Assembly: GCA_002412965.1 (NCBI GenBank)
Contig: DHWB01000003.1
Location: 176,504-240,503, forward strand
Direction: 5' to 3'
Length of the DNA stretch: 64,000 nt
Origin: Desulfomicrobium sp. UBA5193
Lineage (GTDB): Bacteria > Desulfobacterota > Desulfovibrionia > Desulfovibrionales > Desulfomicrobiaceae
The notes below the pieces were generated by a model. It saw nothing but the letters and a program-made list of their open reading frames with translations. It was not told the DNA's origin and did not search any database. Positions within the stretch are counted from its first letter, which is position 1, and each line of letters opens with the position of its first letter. Both the position numbers and the translations under genes were made by a program. Positions 17,226-25,218 of the stretch are shown here, in pieces.

Positions 17226-18002
17226 ATGCAGGAGAGTCAAAAGAATCAGGGCGGGGGAAAAAGGAAAGGAGTCGCCTCGCTCTTCGATGATTATGAGATC
17301 AAGGATCTTTTCAGGAGATACATCCAGCTCCTGATCGTGGTGGAAGTGCTGATTTTTCTGGTCTGCTGGGTCTATCAGTTGGGCATTGACGAAGTGGCGG
17401 TGACGGGAAAGCCTGTGGATATCCCCTTTCCGTGGAAAGCGTATTTTCTGGTTTCTTTCTCCGCTCCCGTGGCCGTGACATTTCTGGTCGGGATTGTGGT
17501 CGTGGCCTTCAATTCCTTTCTGTACGGACAGAAAGGTGGTCCTGTTTTCAAGGAAAGCCAGGCCGGTGGAGTCGCCGGGAAGTTTGCCAAGGTGGCCAAT
17601 TTCTGTTTTCAGCTCCCCTTTTTGCTGACGCTTCTGCTGTTTGGAATATTTATGGGTGTGGTATATAATCTTGGGACGATCATGGACTATCTGGCCCGTT
17701 TCGGAGAGGCCGCGGCCAGGATCGCTCTGATCGGACTGGGTTGCCTGCTGGTGGCTGGAACCATTTTCGGGGTCGTGCGCATGGTTCTCAACTACAAATT
17801 GCGCAAGAAGAACATGGAGTACGATTACAAGCGCGAAGTCATGGATCGCCTGGGCATCGCCATCCTTGACGAACGCACCATGATCGATAGCCAGGGGCAG
17901 GTGGTAGGTCCGCGCAATATCGAAATTTCCGCCGCCGCTCAGGACGTGTTGCCGCCTGCGTCTCCGGAAAACGTGGTGACCGATAAAACGGATTGCGGCT
18001 GA
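17226..18002 (+). CDS. Four-helix membrane protein of unknown function
   Basis: 258 residues that I do not recognise. Four hydrophobic segments are seen at about 30-52, 74-100, 125-150 and 160-185. The N-terminus is basic (KNQGGGKRKG) and the C-terminal ~75 residues are soluble, with a charged stretch (YKLRKKNMEYDYKREVMDRLG). No cofactor motif is visible. It ends in a clear terminator and is followed by the tmc operon, so it is a separate unit, though it may be functionally linked. The ATG at 17226 is preceded by GGAGATACG. Confidence 0.6.
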   Translation: MQESQKNQGGGKRKGVASLFDDYEIKDLFRRYIQLLIVVEVLIFLVCWVYQLGIDEVAVTGKPVDIPFPWKAYFLVSFSAPVAVTFLVGIVVVAFNSFLYGQKGGPVFKESQAGGVAGKFAKVANFCFQLPFLLTLLLFGIFMGVVYNLGTIMDYLARFGEAAARIALIGLGCLLVAGTIFGVVRMVLNYKLRKKNMEYDYKREVMDRLGIAILDERTMIDSQGQVVGPRNIEISAAAQDVLPPASPENVVTDKTDCG

Positions 18003-18046
18003 ACAGATTTTCGGCCTGAATTTTCAGGGATTTTTCTCTCTGCCTC

Positions 18047-18072
18047 AAAACCCGGTTCTTCCGGGTTTTTTT
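18047..18072 (+). terminator. Rho-independent terminator
   Basis: AACCCGG / CCGGGTT stem with a TTCTT loop and a run of T, about 45 nt after the membrane-protein gene. Confidence 0.88.
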
Positions 18073-18440
18073 GCGCACGACGATAGCCAAGCTGGCTTGT
18101 TTGCGGGTAGTTGGGAGTGAAGTGGGGTTTCTTTTTTGCGCGAAAAATTGAAACCGCAGCAAAAGCAGCTGAACAGAAAGTAATGAATGTTTATCAATTG
18201 TTGAGATAAAGTGTATTGAAATAGTCCGAAATTTGTTGTCGACTTATTGGGTCTGAATTGAAAATGATATTTACACATTGTCATTTCTAGGCTAGCCGGA
18301 TTGCAAGAAAATTTAGCCAGTAAAGTTAGTCTATGGCGTGATTTATGAGAGTTGCTGACTCGGGTTGTTCGGCTGAGTTCTCTCTGAAATCATGATCAAG
18401 AGAAGCTTTTTGCGTAACCTAGTTGGTAAGGAGGGCGTGT
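18073..18440 (+). promoter_or_regulatory. AT-rich upstream region of the tmc operon
   Basis: A 368-bp gap with no gene, clearly more AT-rich than its surroundings. It must carry the tmc promoter. TTTACA near 18270 followed 17 nt later by TAGCCG is one weak candidate. A strong AAGGAGG ribosome site ends the region at tmcD. Confidence 0.45.
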
Positions 18441-19703
18441 ATGAGTGAGTATTCTGCCTGGGATTGGGGCATAGGCTCCAGAACCGTGGCCGACCTGTCC
18501 GAATGTGACTGCGACGTTGAGTGGCGCGAGGAAAACCAGGCCAGTCCTGATGGGGAAAAGGTCGCGGCCGTGGTCAAGACCGGCGAAGGGGAGTTCAGCG
18601 TGTGCGTCAATGGCACATGTTGGGAACCAAGATACGAGCGCATCTGGTATCTGCGCTATTCCCCGGACGGGCGTTTGGCCGGTCTGGCCTGCGACGGAGA
18701 TTGGACCATGTGCGTGGATGGCGAACCGTGGGAAGAGACCTATGGATTTCTGTTCAACACCTTGTTTTCCAAGGATGGTTCGTCCATCGCCTGCTGCGTC
18801 GCCGACTCAATGACCTACGGAATGGTCGTGGAGGGCGTGGCCTGGGAAACGCTCTATCCCAATGCCAATAATTTTACGCTCAGTTCGGACGGAAAGCGCA
18901 GCACCGCCGTGGTTCAGACTATCCCATTGGGACAGGCCGAAGTCTTCAAGTTCAAGGAAGGCATTTACTCTGTTGCCGTGGATGGGGTGCCTTGGGATGT
19001 GAATTTCATGAACCTCTGGACTCCACGCTTCAATGCCGACAACTCCTCGGTTGCCGCGCAGACTCGTGTGAATCTCTTTGATTACACGATTGTCGTGGAT
19101 GGCAAGCCTTGGGGACAGTTTTTCAATCAGGTTTGGGAACCTCTTTTTCATCCCAAGAACAACTCCGTTGTGGCGCCGGTTCGTCAGGCCGGAAAATGGG
19201 GCATGGCTTGGGATGGCAAGATCATCTGGCAACCGTCATTTTTCCAGGTCTGGCAGCAGCAGTTCAGTCCCTCCGGAGACAAGTTGGCCGCCATCGTCTG
19301 TCCTAAGTACGGTCGCTGGACCTTGGCCGTGGATGGAACGGCGTGGAACACCACCTTTGGCGACATGGTCATGGACATGACTTTCAGTCCCGATGGCAAG
19401 CGTCTGGCCGCGCTCGGCAAGCAGGACGGCAAGTGGACGGTGTTTGCCGACGACAAGCCTTGGGGCGGACAGTACGACATGTGCTACGCGCCGGTTTTTT
19501 CTCCGGACAGCAAGCACGTGGCCGCAAGAGTGGAGAAGAAAGGGCGTTTCACCATTGCGGTGGATGGCAAGGAATATGGCCAGGCTTTCGATCAATGCTT
19601 TGATCCGACGTTCAGCCCCGATGGAAGCCGGATTCTGATCCGCGCCATTGTGGGCGGAAAGTACCAAAGAATTGTCGAGTCCGTCGCAAAAATCATCGGA
19701 TAA
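18441..19703 (+). CDS. tmcD: TmcD-like tryptophan-rich repeat protein
   Basis: 420 residues with about nine or ten repeats of the type SPDG..(L/V)AA....G.W(T)..VDG.PW, which suggests a WD40/PD40-like beta-propeller. Each repeat carries conserved Trp, Asp and Gly. There is no signal peptide or membrane segment, so it is probably cytoplasmic or membrane-associated. Identification as TmcD rests on its place beside tmcC, tmcB and tmcA and on the known Trp-rich TmcD of the Desulfovibrio Tmc complex. Its role there is unclear. The ATG at 18441 follows AAGGAGG. It heads this operon, whereas in D. vulgaris tmcD comes last (from memory). Confidence 0.75.
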   Translation: MSEYSAWDWGIGSRTVADLSECDCDVEWREENQASPDGEKVAAVVKTGEGEFSVCVNGTCWEPRYERIWYLRYSPDGRLAGLACDGDWTMCVDGEPWEETYGFLFNTLFSKDGSSIACCVADSMTYGMVVEGVAWETLYPNANNFTLSSDGKRSTAVVQTIPLGQAEVFKFKEGIYSVAVDGVPWDVNFMNLWTPRFNADNSSVAAQTRVNLFDYTIVVDGKPWGQFFNQVWEPLFHPKNNSVVAPVRQAGKWGMAWDGKIIWQPSFFQVWQQQFSPSGDKLAAIVCPKYGRWTLAVDGTAWNTTFGDMVMDMTFSPDGKRLAALGKQDGKWTVFADDKPWGGQYDMCYAPVFSPDSKHVAARVEKKGRFTIAVDGKEYGQAFDQCFDPTFSPDGSRILIRAIVGGKYQRIVESVAKIIG

Positions 19704-19714
19704 GGAGGCTAGAC

Positions 19715-20374
19715 ATGCAGGATGTCTATTTATTGGTATCTGGCCCCTTAGCTTGGGCTGCATGGACTATTTTTGTTCTGGGATCCATATATAAAATTTG
19801 GTCAACGCTGAGCACCGCGAAAAAGAAAGATCAGGTTCTGCTCAACTATGTGTCATTTAAATATGGGATGCGTTCAATTATTAATTGGTCTATTCCATTC
19901 AATACCGTAAATATGCGGTTGAATCCTATTTTTACAGGGGTTGCATTCTTTTTCCACATTGCATTTTTTGTGCTGCTTATCTTCATTTCCGCTCATCAGA
20001 TTATGATCGAGGAAGGTTTCGGCATCGGATGGTTTACCATACCCGACTTCGTGGCCGACATCATCGCTTTTGCAGTCATCGGTGCCTGTATCTTCTTCGG
20101 AGTACGCCGTGTGGTACGGCCTGAAGTGAGTTATGTCACTGACTGGACGGACTTTGCTCTCCTCAGCCTTGTGGCGGCGCCGTTTGTGACTGGCGTTCTG
20201 GCGTATCATCAGCTTGGCGATTACATGCTCATGGTCGTGCTTCACATGTTGTCGGCAGAGCTGCTGCTTGTGGCCATCCCCTTCACGCGTCTCAGTCATA
20301 TGCTGCTGGCCCCCTTGACCAGAGCATATATCGGTTCCGAGTTCGGCATGGTGCGCCACGTCAAGGATTGGTAA
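19715..20374 (+). CDS. tmcC: TmcC, cytochrome b-type membrane subunit of the Tmc complex
   Basis: 219 residues, about five membrane helices, of the nitrate-reductase gamma (NarI) type. Histidines suited to bind haem b occur in FFFHIAFF, ISAHQI, LAYHQL and VVLHML. It would carry electrons across the membrane from the cytochrome TmcA to TmcB. It begins 11 nt after tmcD and ends 15 nt before tmcB. It is a paralogue of HmcE further downstream (same layout and a similar C-terminus). Confidence 0.88.
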   Translation: MQDVYLLVSGPLAWAAWTIFVLGSIYKIWSTLSTAKKKDQVLLNYVSFKYGMRSIINWSIPFNTVNMRLNPIFTGVAFFFHIAFFVLLIFISAHQIMIEEGFGIGWFTIPDFVADIIAFAVIGACIFFGVRRVVRPEVSYVTDWTDFALLSLVAAPFVTGVLAYHQLGDYMLMVVLHMLSAELLLVAIPFTRLSHMLLAPLTRAYIGSEFGMVRHVKDW

Positions 20375-20389
20375 AAAGAGGAGAACGCT

Positions 20390-21706
20390 ATGAAAGAACG
20401 CGTCTGGATAAAAGACGAAGGTGTTGAAAAGGGCGCTGAAAAGCTGACCCCCGAGAGGATTGAGAAGACGATTAATGCGGTGTTCGATAACGAAGCAGGG
20501 TCTCGTCTCAAGGCGTATGTGGACACGTGCGCTCATTGCGGCTTGTGTTCGGATGCCTGTCACTTTTTCTTGTCCCGCGATCGTGACCCACGGTTTTCTC
20601 CTGTGGGCAAGGTTAAGCAGACCATCTGGGAGATGCTTGACAAGAAGGGAAAGGTTTCTGCTGAGTTCATGAAGCAGGCGATTCAGGTGGCGCAGACGGA
20701 ATGCAACATGTGCCGCCGTTGCGTGCAGTATTGTCCATTTGGTATCGATATCGCGTATATGATGTCCTTGGTGCGTCGGATCGGGCACAAATTAGAAATC
20801 ACCCCGCTCTACATTCAGGATACGGCTCATTCCCATTCCGCAACCATGAACCAGATGTGGGTCAAGGATGATGAATGGATCGACGCACTGATCTGGCAGG
20901 AAGACGAGTTGCGGGATGAAATTCCCACCGCTCGCATTCCTCTGGAAAAGGAAGGTGCGGAGATCATGTATTCCGTCATCGGACCTGAGCCGAAATTCCG
21001 GACTCAGCTCATTTATCAGGCCGCAGCCATAATGAACGAAGCGGGATGCGATTGGACCATGCCTGCGACCCCCGGATGGGACAACTCCGATATGGCCATG
21101 TATACCGGGGATTCGGAGATGATGGGTCGCCTGAAGAGGATGCATTTTGACACTGCGGCCAGGCTGCGGGTCAAGAAGATTGTCATGGGTGAATGCGGCC
21201 ATGCCTTCCGTTCCGTCTACGACACCGGAAACCGTGTCTTGGGATGGCAGATGCCGCCCATACAGGTTGTTCACGCGCTTGAATTTTACTGGGATCTGCT
21301 CAATGAAGGTAAGATCAAGGTTGCCAAGAAATTCGAGGAGCCTGTGACGTTCCATGATCCATGCAACGTCGTTCGAGGACGTGGATTGCATGAGAAGGCA
21401 CGTGAGGTGGTAAGGGCATTTTGTACGAATCTTGTTGAGATGACTCCCAACAAGGAACATAATTATTGTTGTGCGGCAGGTGGTGGTGTTATTAACTGTG
21501 GGCCACCGTTCAAAAATGCTCGCGTCGAGAGCAACAGGGTTAAGGCTGAGCAGTTGCAGGCAACCGGAGTTAAGGTTTGCATTGCTCCATGTCATAACTG
21601 TCATGGCGGTCTTGAAGATATTATTCACAAGTACAAGCTCGGAATAGAGCTCAAGTTTCTTGGAGAAATTATCTATGATTGCATGGAAAAACCAAATGCT
21701 GTCTAG
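20390..21706 (+). CDS. tmcB: TmcB, HdrD-like iron-sulfur protein of the Tmc complex
   Basis: 438 residues, cytoplasmic. Two [4Fe-4S] motifs are seen, CAHCGLCSDAC (from C47) and CNMCRRCVQYC (from C105). The C-terminal half is a CCG domain with GECGHAFRS, HDPCNVVRG, CCAAGGGV and APCHNC, as in heterodisulfide reductase HdrD, where such cysteines hold the catalytic cluster. It would accept electrons from TmcC and pass them to sulfate reduction. It is closely similar in layout to HmcF. The tmcA start follows after 9 nt. Confidence 0.92.
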   Translation: MKERVWIKDEGVEKGAEKLTPERIEKTINAVFDNEAGSRLKAYVDTCAHCGLCSDACHFFLSRDRDPRFSPVGKVKQTIWEMLDKKGKVSAEFMKQAIQVAQTECNMCRRCVQYCPFGIDIAYMMSLVRRIGHKLEITPLYIQDTAHSHSATMNQMWVKDDEWIDALIWQEDELRDEIPTARIPLEKEGAEIMYSVIGPEPKFRTQLIYQAAAIMNEAGCDWTMPATPGWDNSDMAMYTGDSEMMGRLKRMHFDTAARLRVKKIVMGECGHAFRSVYDTGNRVLGWQMPPIQVVHALEFYWDLLNEGKIKVAKKFEEPVTFHDPCNVVRGRGLHEKAREVVRAFCTNLVEMTPNKEHNYCCAAGGGVINCGPPFKNARVESNRVKAEQLQATGVKVCIAPCHNCHGGLEDIIHKYKLGIELKFLGEIIYDCMEKPNAV

Positions 21707-21715
21707 GGGTGAGCA

Positions 21716-22102
21716 ATGAGACATATACTACACAGATACGTTATATTCTGCTTTGTCGTGCTCTTTGTCACGTTTTGCAGTATTTCTGCTTTTTCCCAAG
21801 AAGATTCATACTTAAAGGTTGATGCTTTCGGAAAGTTGGAGCGTCCGGTCAGCGCTTTTGACCACGACACTCACAATGAGAAAGCTCAGGCTGAAGACTG
21901 CTCCATTTGTCATCATGTTTATGAAAATGGCAAAAAAGTTGAAGGCGAAAGTTCCGAAGGGCAGGCCTGTTCCGAATGCCATAAGCTGAAGGCGCAAGGC
22001 AACCAGCCCGGACTGCGCATGGCGTATCATCAGCAATGCAAGAAGTGTCATGTCGAAGCCAAGAAAGGTCCCGTCGCCTGCGGCGAGTGTCATGTGAAAT
22101 AA
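21716..22102 (+). CDS. tmcA: TmcA, type II tetrahaem cytochrome c3
   Basis: Periplasmic electron carrier of 128 residues. A signal peptide (about 1-27, ending SAFS) precedes four CxxCH haem sites: CSICH, CSECH, CKKCH and CGECH. Further His residues (FDHDTHN, AYHQQC) supply sixth ligands. Cytochrome c3 of this type takes electrons from hydrogenase through type I c3 and delivers them to the Tmc membrane complex. It is the last gene of the operon and is followed by a strong terminator. Confidence 0.93.
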   Translation: MRHILHRYVIFCFVVLFVTFCSISAFSQEDSYLKVDAFGKLERPVSAFDHDTHNEKAQAEDCSICHHVYENGKKVEGESSEGQACSECHKLKAQGNQPGLRMAYHQQCKKCHVEAKKGPVACGECHVK

Positions 22103-22126
22103 CTTCATTTCTGCTCGAGGTTTTAG

Positions 22127-22161
22127 GCCCGGCTTTCTTCTGGAAAGTCGGGCTTTTTTTT
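22127..22161 (+). terminator. Rho-independent terminator of the tmc operon
   Basis: GCCCGGCTTTC, TTCT loop, GGAAAGTCGGGC with one mismatch, followed by eight T. It separates tmc from hmc transcription. Confidence 0.92.
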
Positions 22162-22351
22162 GCTGATTTCAATCTTACCGGTCTGTAAGCAATTTTCAAA
22201 AATCGTGTACTGAGTTTTCTTGCCAAGTAGCCTAAAATTATGCTGCCTGCAGAAAGTCGAATGTTGGCAGGATGTTGAGGGTGGAAAAAGTTTTTCACTC
22301 GGTCGATTTTTTCAAAGATGTGCGAAATATCAGTTGATTGTGAAAAAAGGG

Positions 22352-22422
22352 ATTACCTCTTGACTGAATTTTCATAAATCTATACCTCCTGAGTCGGAAT
22401 AAATCATACCTGTTTAGTCTGC
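22352..22422 (+). promoter_or_regulatory. Candidate hmc promoter with three ACCT-type direct repeats
   Basis: Three related elements are spaced 29 and 24 nt apart: TTACCTCTTGACTG (ACCT at 22355), TACCTCCTGAGTC (22384) and TACCTGTTTAGTC (22408). A TTGACT at 22360 could serve as -35, with TATACC 15 nt on as a poor -10. The repeats lie 180-240 nt upstream of hmcA in an AT-rich 430-bp gap. Rrf2 or the Rrf1/kinase pair encoded at the end of this operon are the natural binding candidates; this is inference. Confidence 0.45.
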
Positions 22423-22589
22423 TTACTCGCAATTTTTTGTTCAGTTTTGTGCGTGGACTGCGTTCAGGCCGTGGTTGGTTCCGGTACAGAGGATGGTGCT
22501 GGGGGCGGAGCCTCCGCGCGAGGGAGGTTTCCGGAATTTTCCGGAGTGGATTTCAACAAAGGAATTTTCACATGGAGAAGGGAAGACCA

Positions 22590-24113
22590 ATGCTGCGATG
22601 GGTCGGAATCCTGTGCGTAAGCATGGCTGTGGCTGGATTCGGTCTGAACGCTCTTGGGGGAAAACAGGAATCGATCGCAACGAAGCAGAAGGGCGCGGAT
22701 CTCATTTCCATCGATACGCTCAAGAAGTTTGGCGATCTTGATTATCCTGTGGTTCAGTTTGAGCACGACAAGCACACCAAGGCCGTCGAAGGAAAGTGCG
22801 AATCCTGCCATACGGTGACCGGCAACAAGGTTACTGCCAAGTTCAAGCGTCTCGAAGACACCAATGCAAAAGACATCAAGGCCATTTACCACGACAACTG
22901 CATCAAGTGTCACACGGACACGACCAAAACCGGCAAGAAGAGTGGACCTGGCACCGAACAGTGCCGGACCTGTCACGCCGGGCCTGCGGAGACTTCCCGC
23001 ACGCTGATTTCATTCGATAAATCACTGCACTACAGACACGCATCCTCCAAGATGATGCTTCCGGCAGCGGGGCAGAAGGACAATTGTTCCAAGTGTCACA
23101 CCCAAGACAAGCCCGAAAAGCGCAATCTCGCCTTCGCCGAAAACAAGGACCAGGCTCACGAGAAATGCTTGTCTTGTCACGCGGAAATCGCCAAGGCCAA
23201 GCAGCCTTCCGGTCCCGTTGAATGCGCCGGATGCCATGACGCGACCGTACGCGCCGGAATCAAGAAGGTTACTGAGGTGACCAGACTCGAGGCTGGCCAG
23301 TCCGATTTCGCTCTGCTCATGGGGCCGGTCAAGGCCGGTACCGAGCCTTCTCTCATCAATGCGGTGCCCTTTAATCACAAACTGCATGAAGAAAAGAATG
23401 AAAACTGCTCGGCTTGTCACCATAATTCCTCGACCAAGGGCGTGATCCCCTGCTCGCAGTGCCACACATCGCTGGGCAAGGAAGAAGGCGCCTTCATCAC
23501 GACGGAGCAGGCCATGCATCGCGTGACCTCCCAAGCCGCTTGCGTGGGCTGCCATGCCCAGAAGCAGACCAAGCCGCAGTGCGCAGGTTGCCACACCTTC
23601 ATGGGCACAACCGGCCAGAAGACCGACGCCAGCTGCGCCAAGTGTCACGTGAACATCACTGCCGGACCTGAACTGACCGAGAACAAGACCGCAAAGGTCG
23701 AGACCGCCGGCATGATCATAAACACGCGCACCAAGGCCGACACGACCTTGAAGATCAATGAGCTTCCCGAGTTTGTCGAAATCGGTGTCCTGGCTAGCGA
23801 ATACCAGCCCAGCAAGATGCCGCATCGCAAGATCGTGCAGAAGATCATGGACGGAATGAAGGACGACGCCATGGCCGCGTATTTCCATTCCAGCCCCGGC
23901 GCGGTTTGTTCCGGCTGTCACCACAATAGTCCGGCATCCGCCAATCCGCCCAAATGCGTCAGCTGTCATGGCAAGGTCGCGGACGGAAAGGGTGAGGCCA
24001 AGCCTGACTTGAAGACTGCCTATCACCAGCAATGCATCGGTTGTCATAGCGAAATGGGCATCCAGAAGCCGGCAGCCACAGCCTGCGCTGAATGTCATGC
24101 CGTAAAGCAATAA
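22590..24113 (+). CDS. hmcA: HmcA, high-molecular-weight multihaem cytochrome c
   Basis: Periplasmic multihaem cytochrome of 507 residues. A signal-like hydrophobic segment (LRWVGILCVSMAVAGFG) is followed by 15 CxxCH sites in modules of 3, 3, 4, 1 and 4 haems. The last nine (4+1+4) match the nine-haem cytochrome layout known from HmcA. D. vulgaris HmcA is described with 16 haems, so one site of the second module seems absent here. It accepts electrons from cytochrome c3/hydrogenase and feeds the Hmc membrane complex. The start at 22590 is chosen for AAGGGA 7 nt upstream; 22572 is the alternative. Confidence 0.93.
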   Translation: MLRWVGILCVSMAVAGFGLNALGGKQESIATKQKGADLISIDTLKKFGDLDYPVVQFEHDKHTKAVEGKCESCHTVTGNKVTAKFKRLEDTNAKDIKAIYHDNCIKCHTDTTKTGKKSGPGTEQCRTCHAGPAETSRTLISFDKSLHYRHASSKMMLPAAGQKDNCSKCHTQDKPEKRNLAFAENKDQAHEKCLSCHAEIAKAKQPSGPVECAGCHDATVRAGIKKVTEVTRLEAGQSDFALLMGPVKAGTEPSLINAVPFNHKLHEEKNENCSACHHNSSTKGVIPCSQCHTSLGKEEGAFITTEQAMHRVTSQAACVGCHAQKQTKPQCAGCHTFMGTTGQKTDASCAKCHVNITAGPELTENKTAKVETAGMIINTRTKADTTLKINELPEFVEIGVLASEYQPSKMPHRKIVQKIMDGMKDDAMAAYFHSSPGAVCSGCHHNSPASANPPKCVSCHGKVADGKGEAKPDLKTAYHQQCIGCHSEMGIQKPAATACAECHAVKQ

Positions 24114-24147
24114 CCTGCCCGGAAGGTCGCAATAACGAGGAGCTACT

Positions 24148-25206
24148 ATGAAACGCAGAAAATTCATTGGCATGCTGGCTGGCGCAGGAGCCTGTTTGGC
24201 GGCGTCAACGGCCACTGCCGGTGGAACACATCATTTTACGGGATATCCCGAAAGCTTTGGGGTGCTTTTCGACAGCACCAAATGCATCGGCTGCAGAAAA
24301 TGCGAAGCCGCATGTAACAAGGTCAGCGAGCTGCCGGCTCAGCCGGTTCCTTTCGATGACCTGACCGTCTTGGACAAGAGACGTCGCACGCATCACGACA
24401 CATACACAGTGGTCAACAAGTATGAAGTCGAGGGAAAGCCCGTTTTCCGCAAGATCCAGTGCAACCATTGCCTGGAACCGGCCTGCGCCTCGGCCTGCTT
24501 TGTCGGCGCTTTTGTGAAGGACAAGACCGGCGCCGTCAGCTACGACGCATCCAAATGCGTTGGCTGCCGTTACTGCATGGTTGCCTGTCCCTTCGAGATT
24601 CCGACTTATGAATACCACGATCCGATCACACCCAGGGTGCGCAAGTGCACCATGTGCCAGTCAAGGGTCGAGGAAGGCAAGCTGCCGGGTTGCGTGGAAG
24701 CCTGCCCCAAGGGCGCACTGGTCTTCGGTCGTCGTGTGGATCTCTTGAACATCGCCCGCGAACGCATCCGCAAGCACCCGAACATGTACCTCGACCACAT
24801 TTATGGCGAACGTGAAATGGGTGGCACAAGCTGGCTTTACATCTCCGGAGCGCCTTTCAATAAAATCGGAATGCGTGAGGATCTGGGCATCACGCCTGCT
24901 CCGGAATTCACTTCCGGCGCTCTTTCCGTTGTCCCGGCCATCGTGGGTCTGTGGCCCGTGTTTTTGACCGGCGCTTACGCCCTGACCAAGCGTCGGGAGA
25001 AGATCGCCGAGGAAGAGCAGCATCATGCCGTAGCCGAGGCTGTGGCCGAGGCTCAGGCCGAAGCTGCGAAAAAGGCAAAGGCGGCCATGGACAAGGCGGA
25101 ACGCGACAAGCAGGCCGCTGTTGATCGAGAAGTGAAAAAAGCGCTCAAGGAAGCGGAAGACGCTCGGCTGAAAGCTGAGACTCCCGCTGAACCGAGCGAG
25201 CAATAA
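24148..25206 (+). CDS. hmcB: HmcB, periplasmic four-cluster ferredoxin subunit
   Basis: 352 residues. A twin-arginine-type signal (MKRRKFIGML) leads to four [4Fe-4S] motifs: CIGCRKCEAAC (C46-C56), CNHCLEPACASAC, CVGCRYCMVAC, and CTMCQ...CVEAC. One hydrophobic segment near 253-275 anchors the C-terminus. After it comes a tail of about 70 residues very rich in Glu, Ala and Lys that looks like a long charged helix or coiled coil. It links HmcA to the NrfD-like HmcC. The next gene follows a good AAGGAGGAG site. Confidence 0.93.
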   Translation: MKRRKFIGMLAGAGACLAASTATAGGTHHFTGYPESFGVLFDSTKCIGCRKCEAACNKVSELPAQPVPFDDLTVLDKRRRTHHDTYTVVNKYEVEGKPVFRKIQCNHCLEPACASACFVGAFVKDKTGAVSYDASKCVGCRYCMVACPFEIPTYEYHDPITPRVRKCTMCQSRVEEGKLPGCVEACPKGALVFGRRVDLLNIARERIRKHPNMYLDHIYGEREMGGTSWLYISGAPFNKIGMREDLGITPAPEFTSGALSVVPAIVGLWPVFLTGAYALTKRREKIAEEEQHHAVAEAVAEAQAEAAKKAKAAMDKAERDKQAAVDREVKKALKEAEDARLKAETPAEPSEQ

Positions 25207-25218
25207 GGAGGAGTGTTG

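Noticed and set aside
18286..18306. Possible sigma-54 promoter (GGCTAGCCGGATTGC) upstream of tmcD
   Set aside because: The GG and GC elements are 11 nt apart rather than 10, and the flanking bases fit the consensus poorly.
22590..24113. Regular CxxCH spacing first considered as a recent gene-internal duplication
   Set aside because: The modules differ in sequence and follow the known HmcA domain pattern, so the repetition is ancient.
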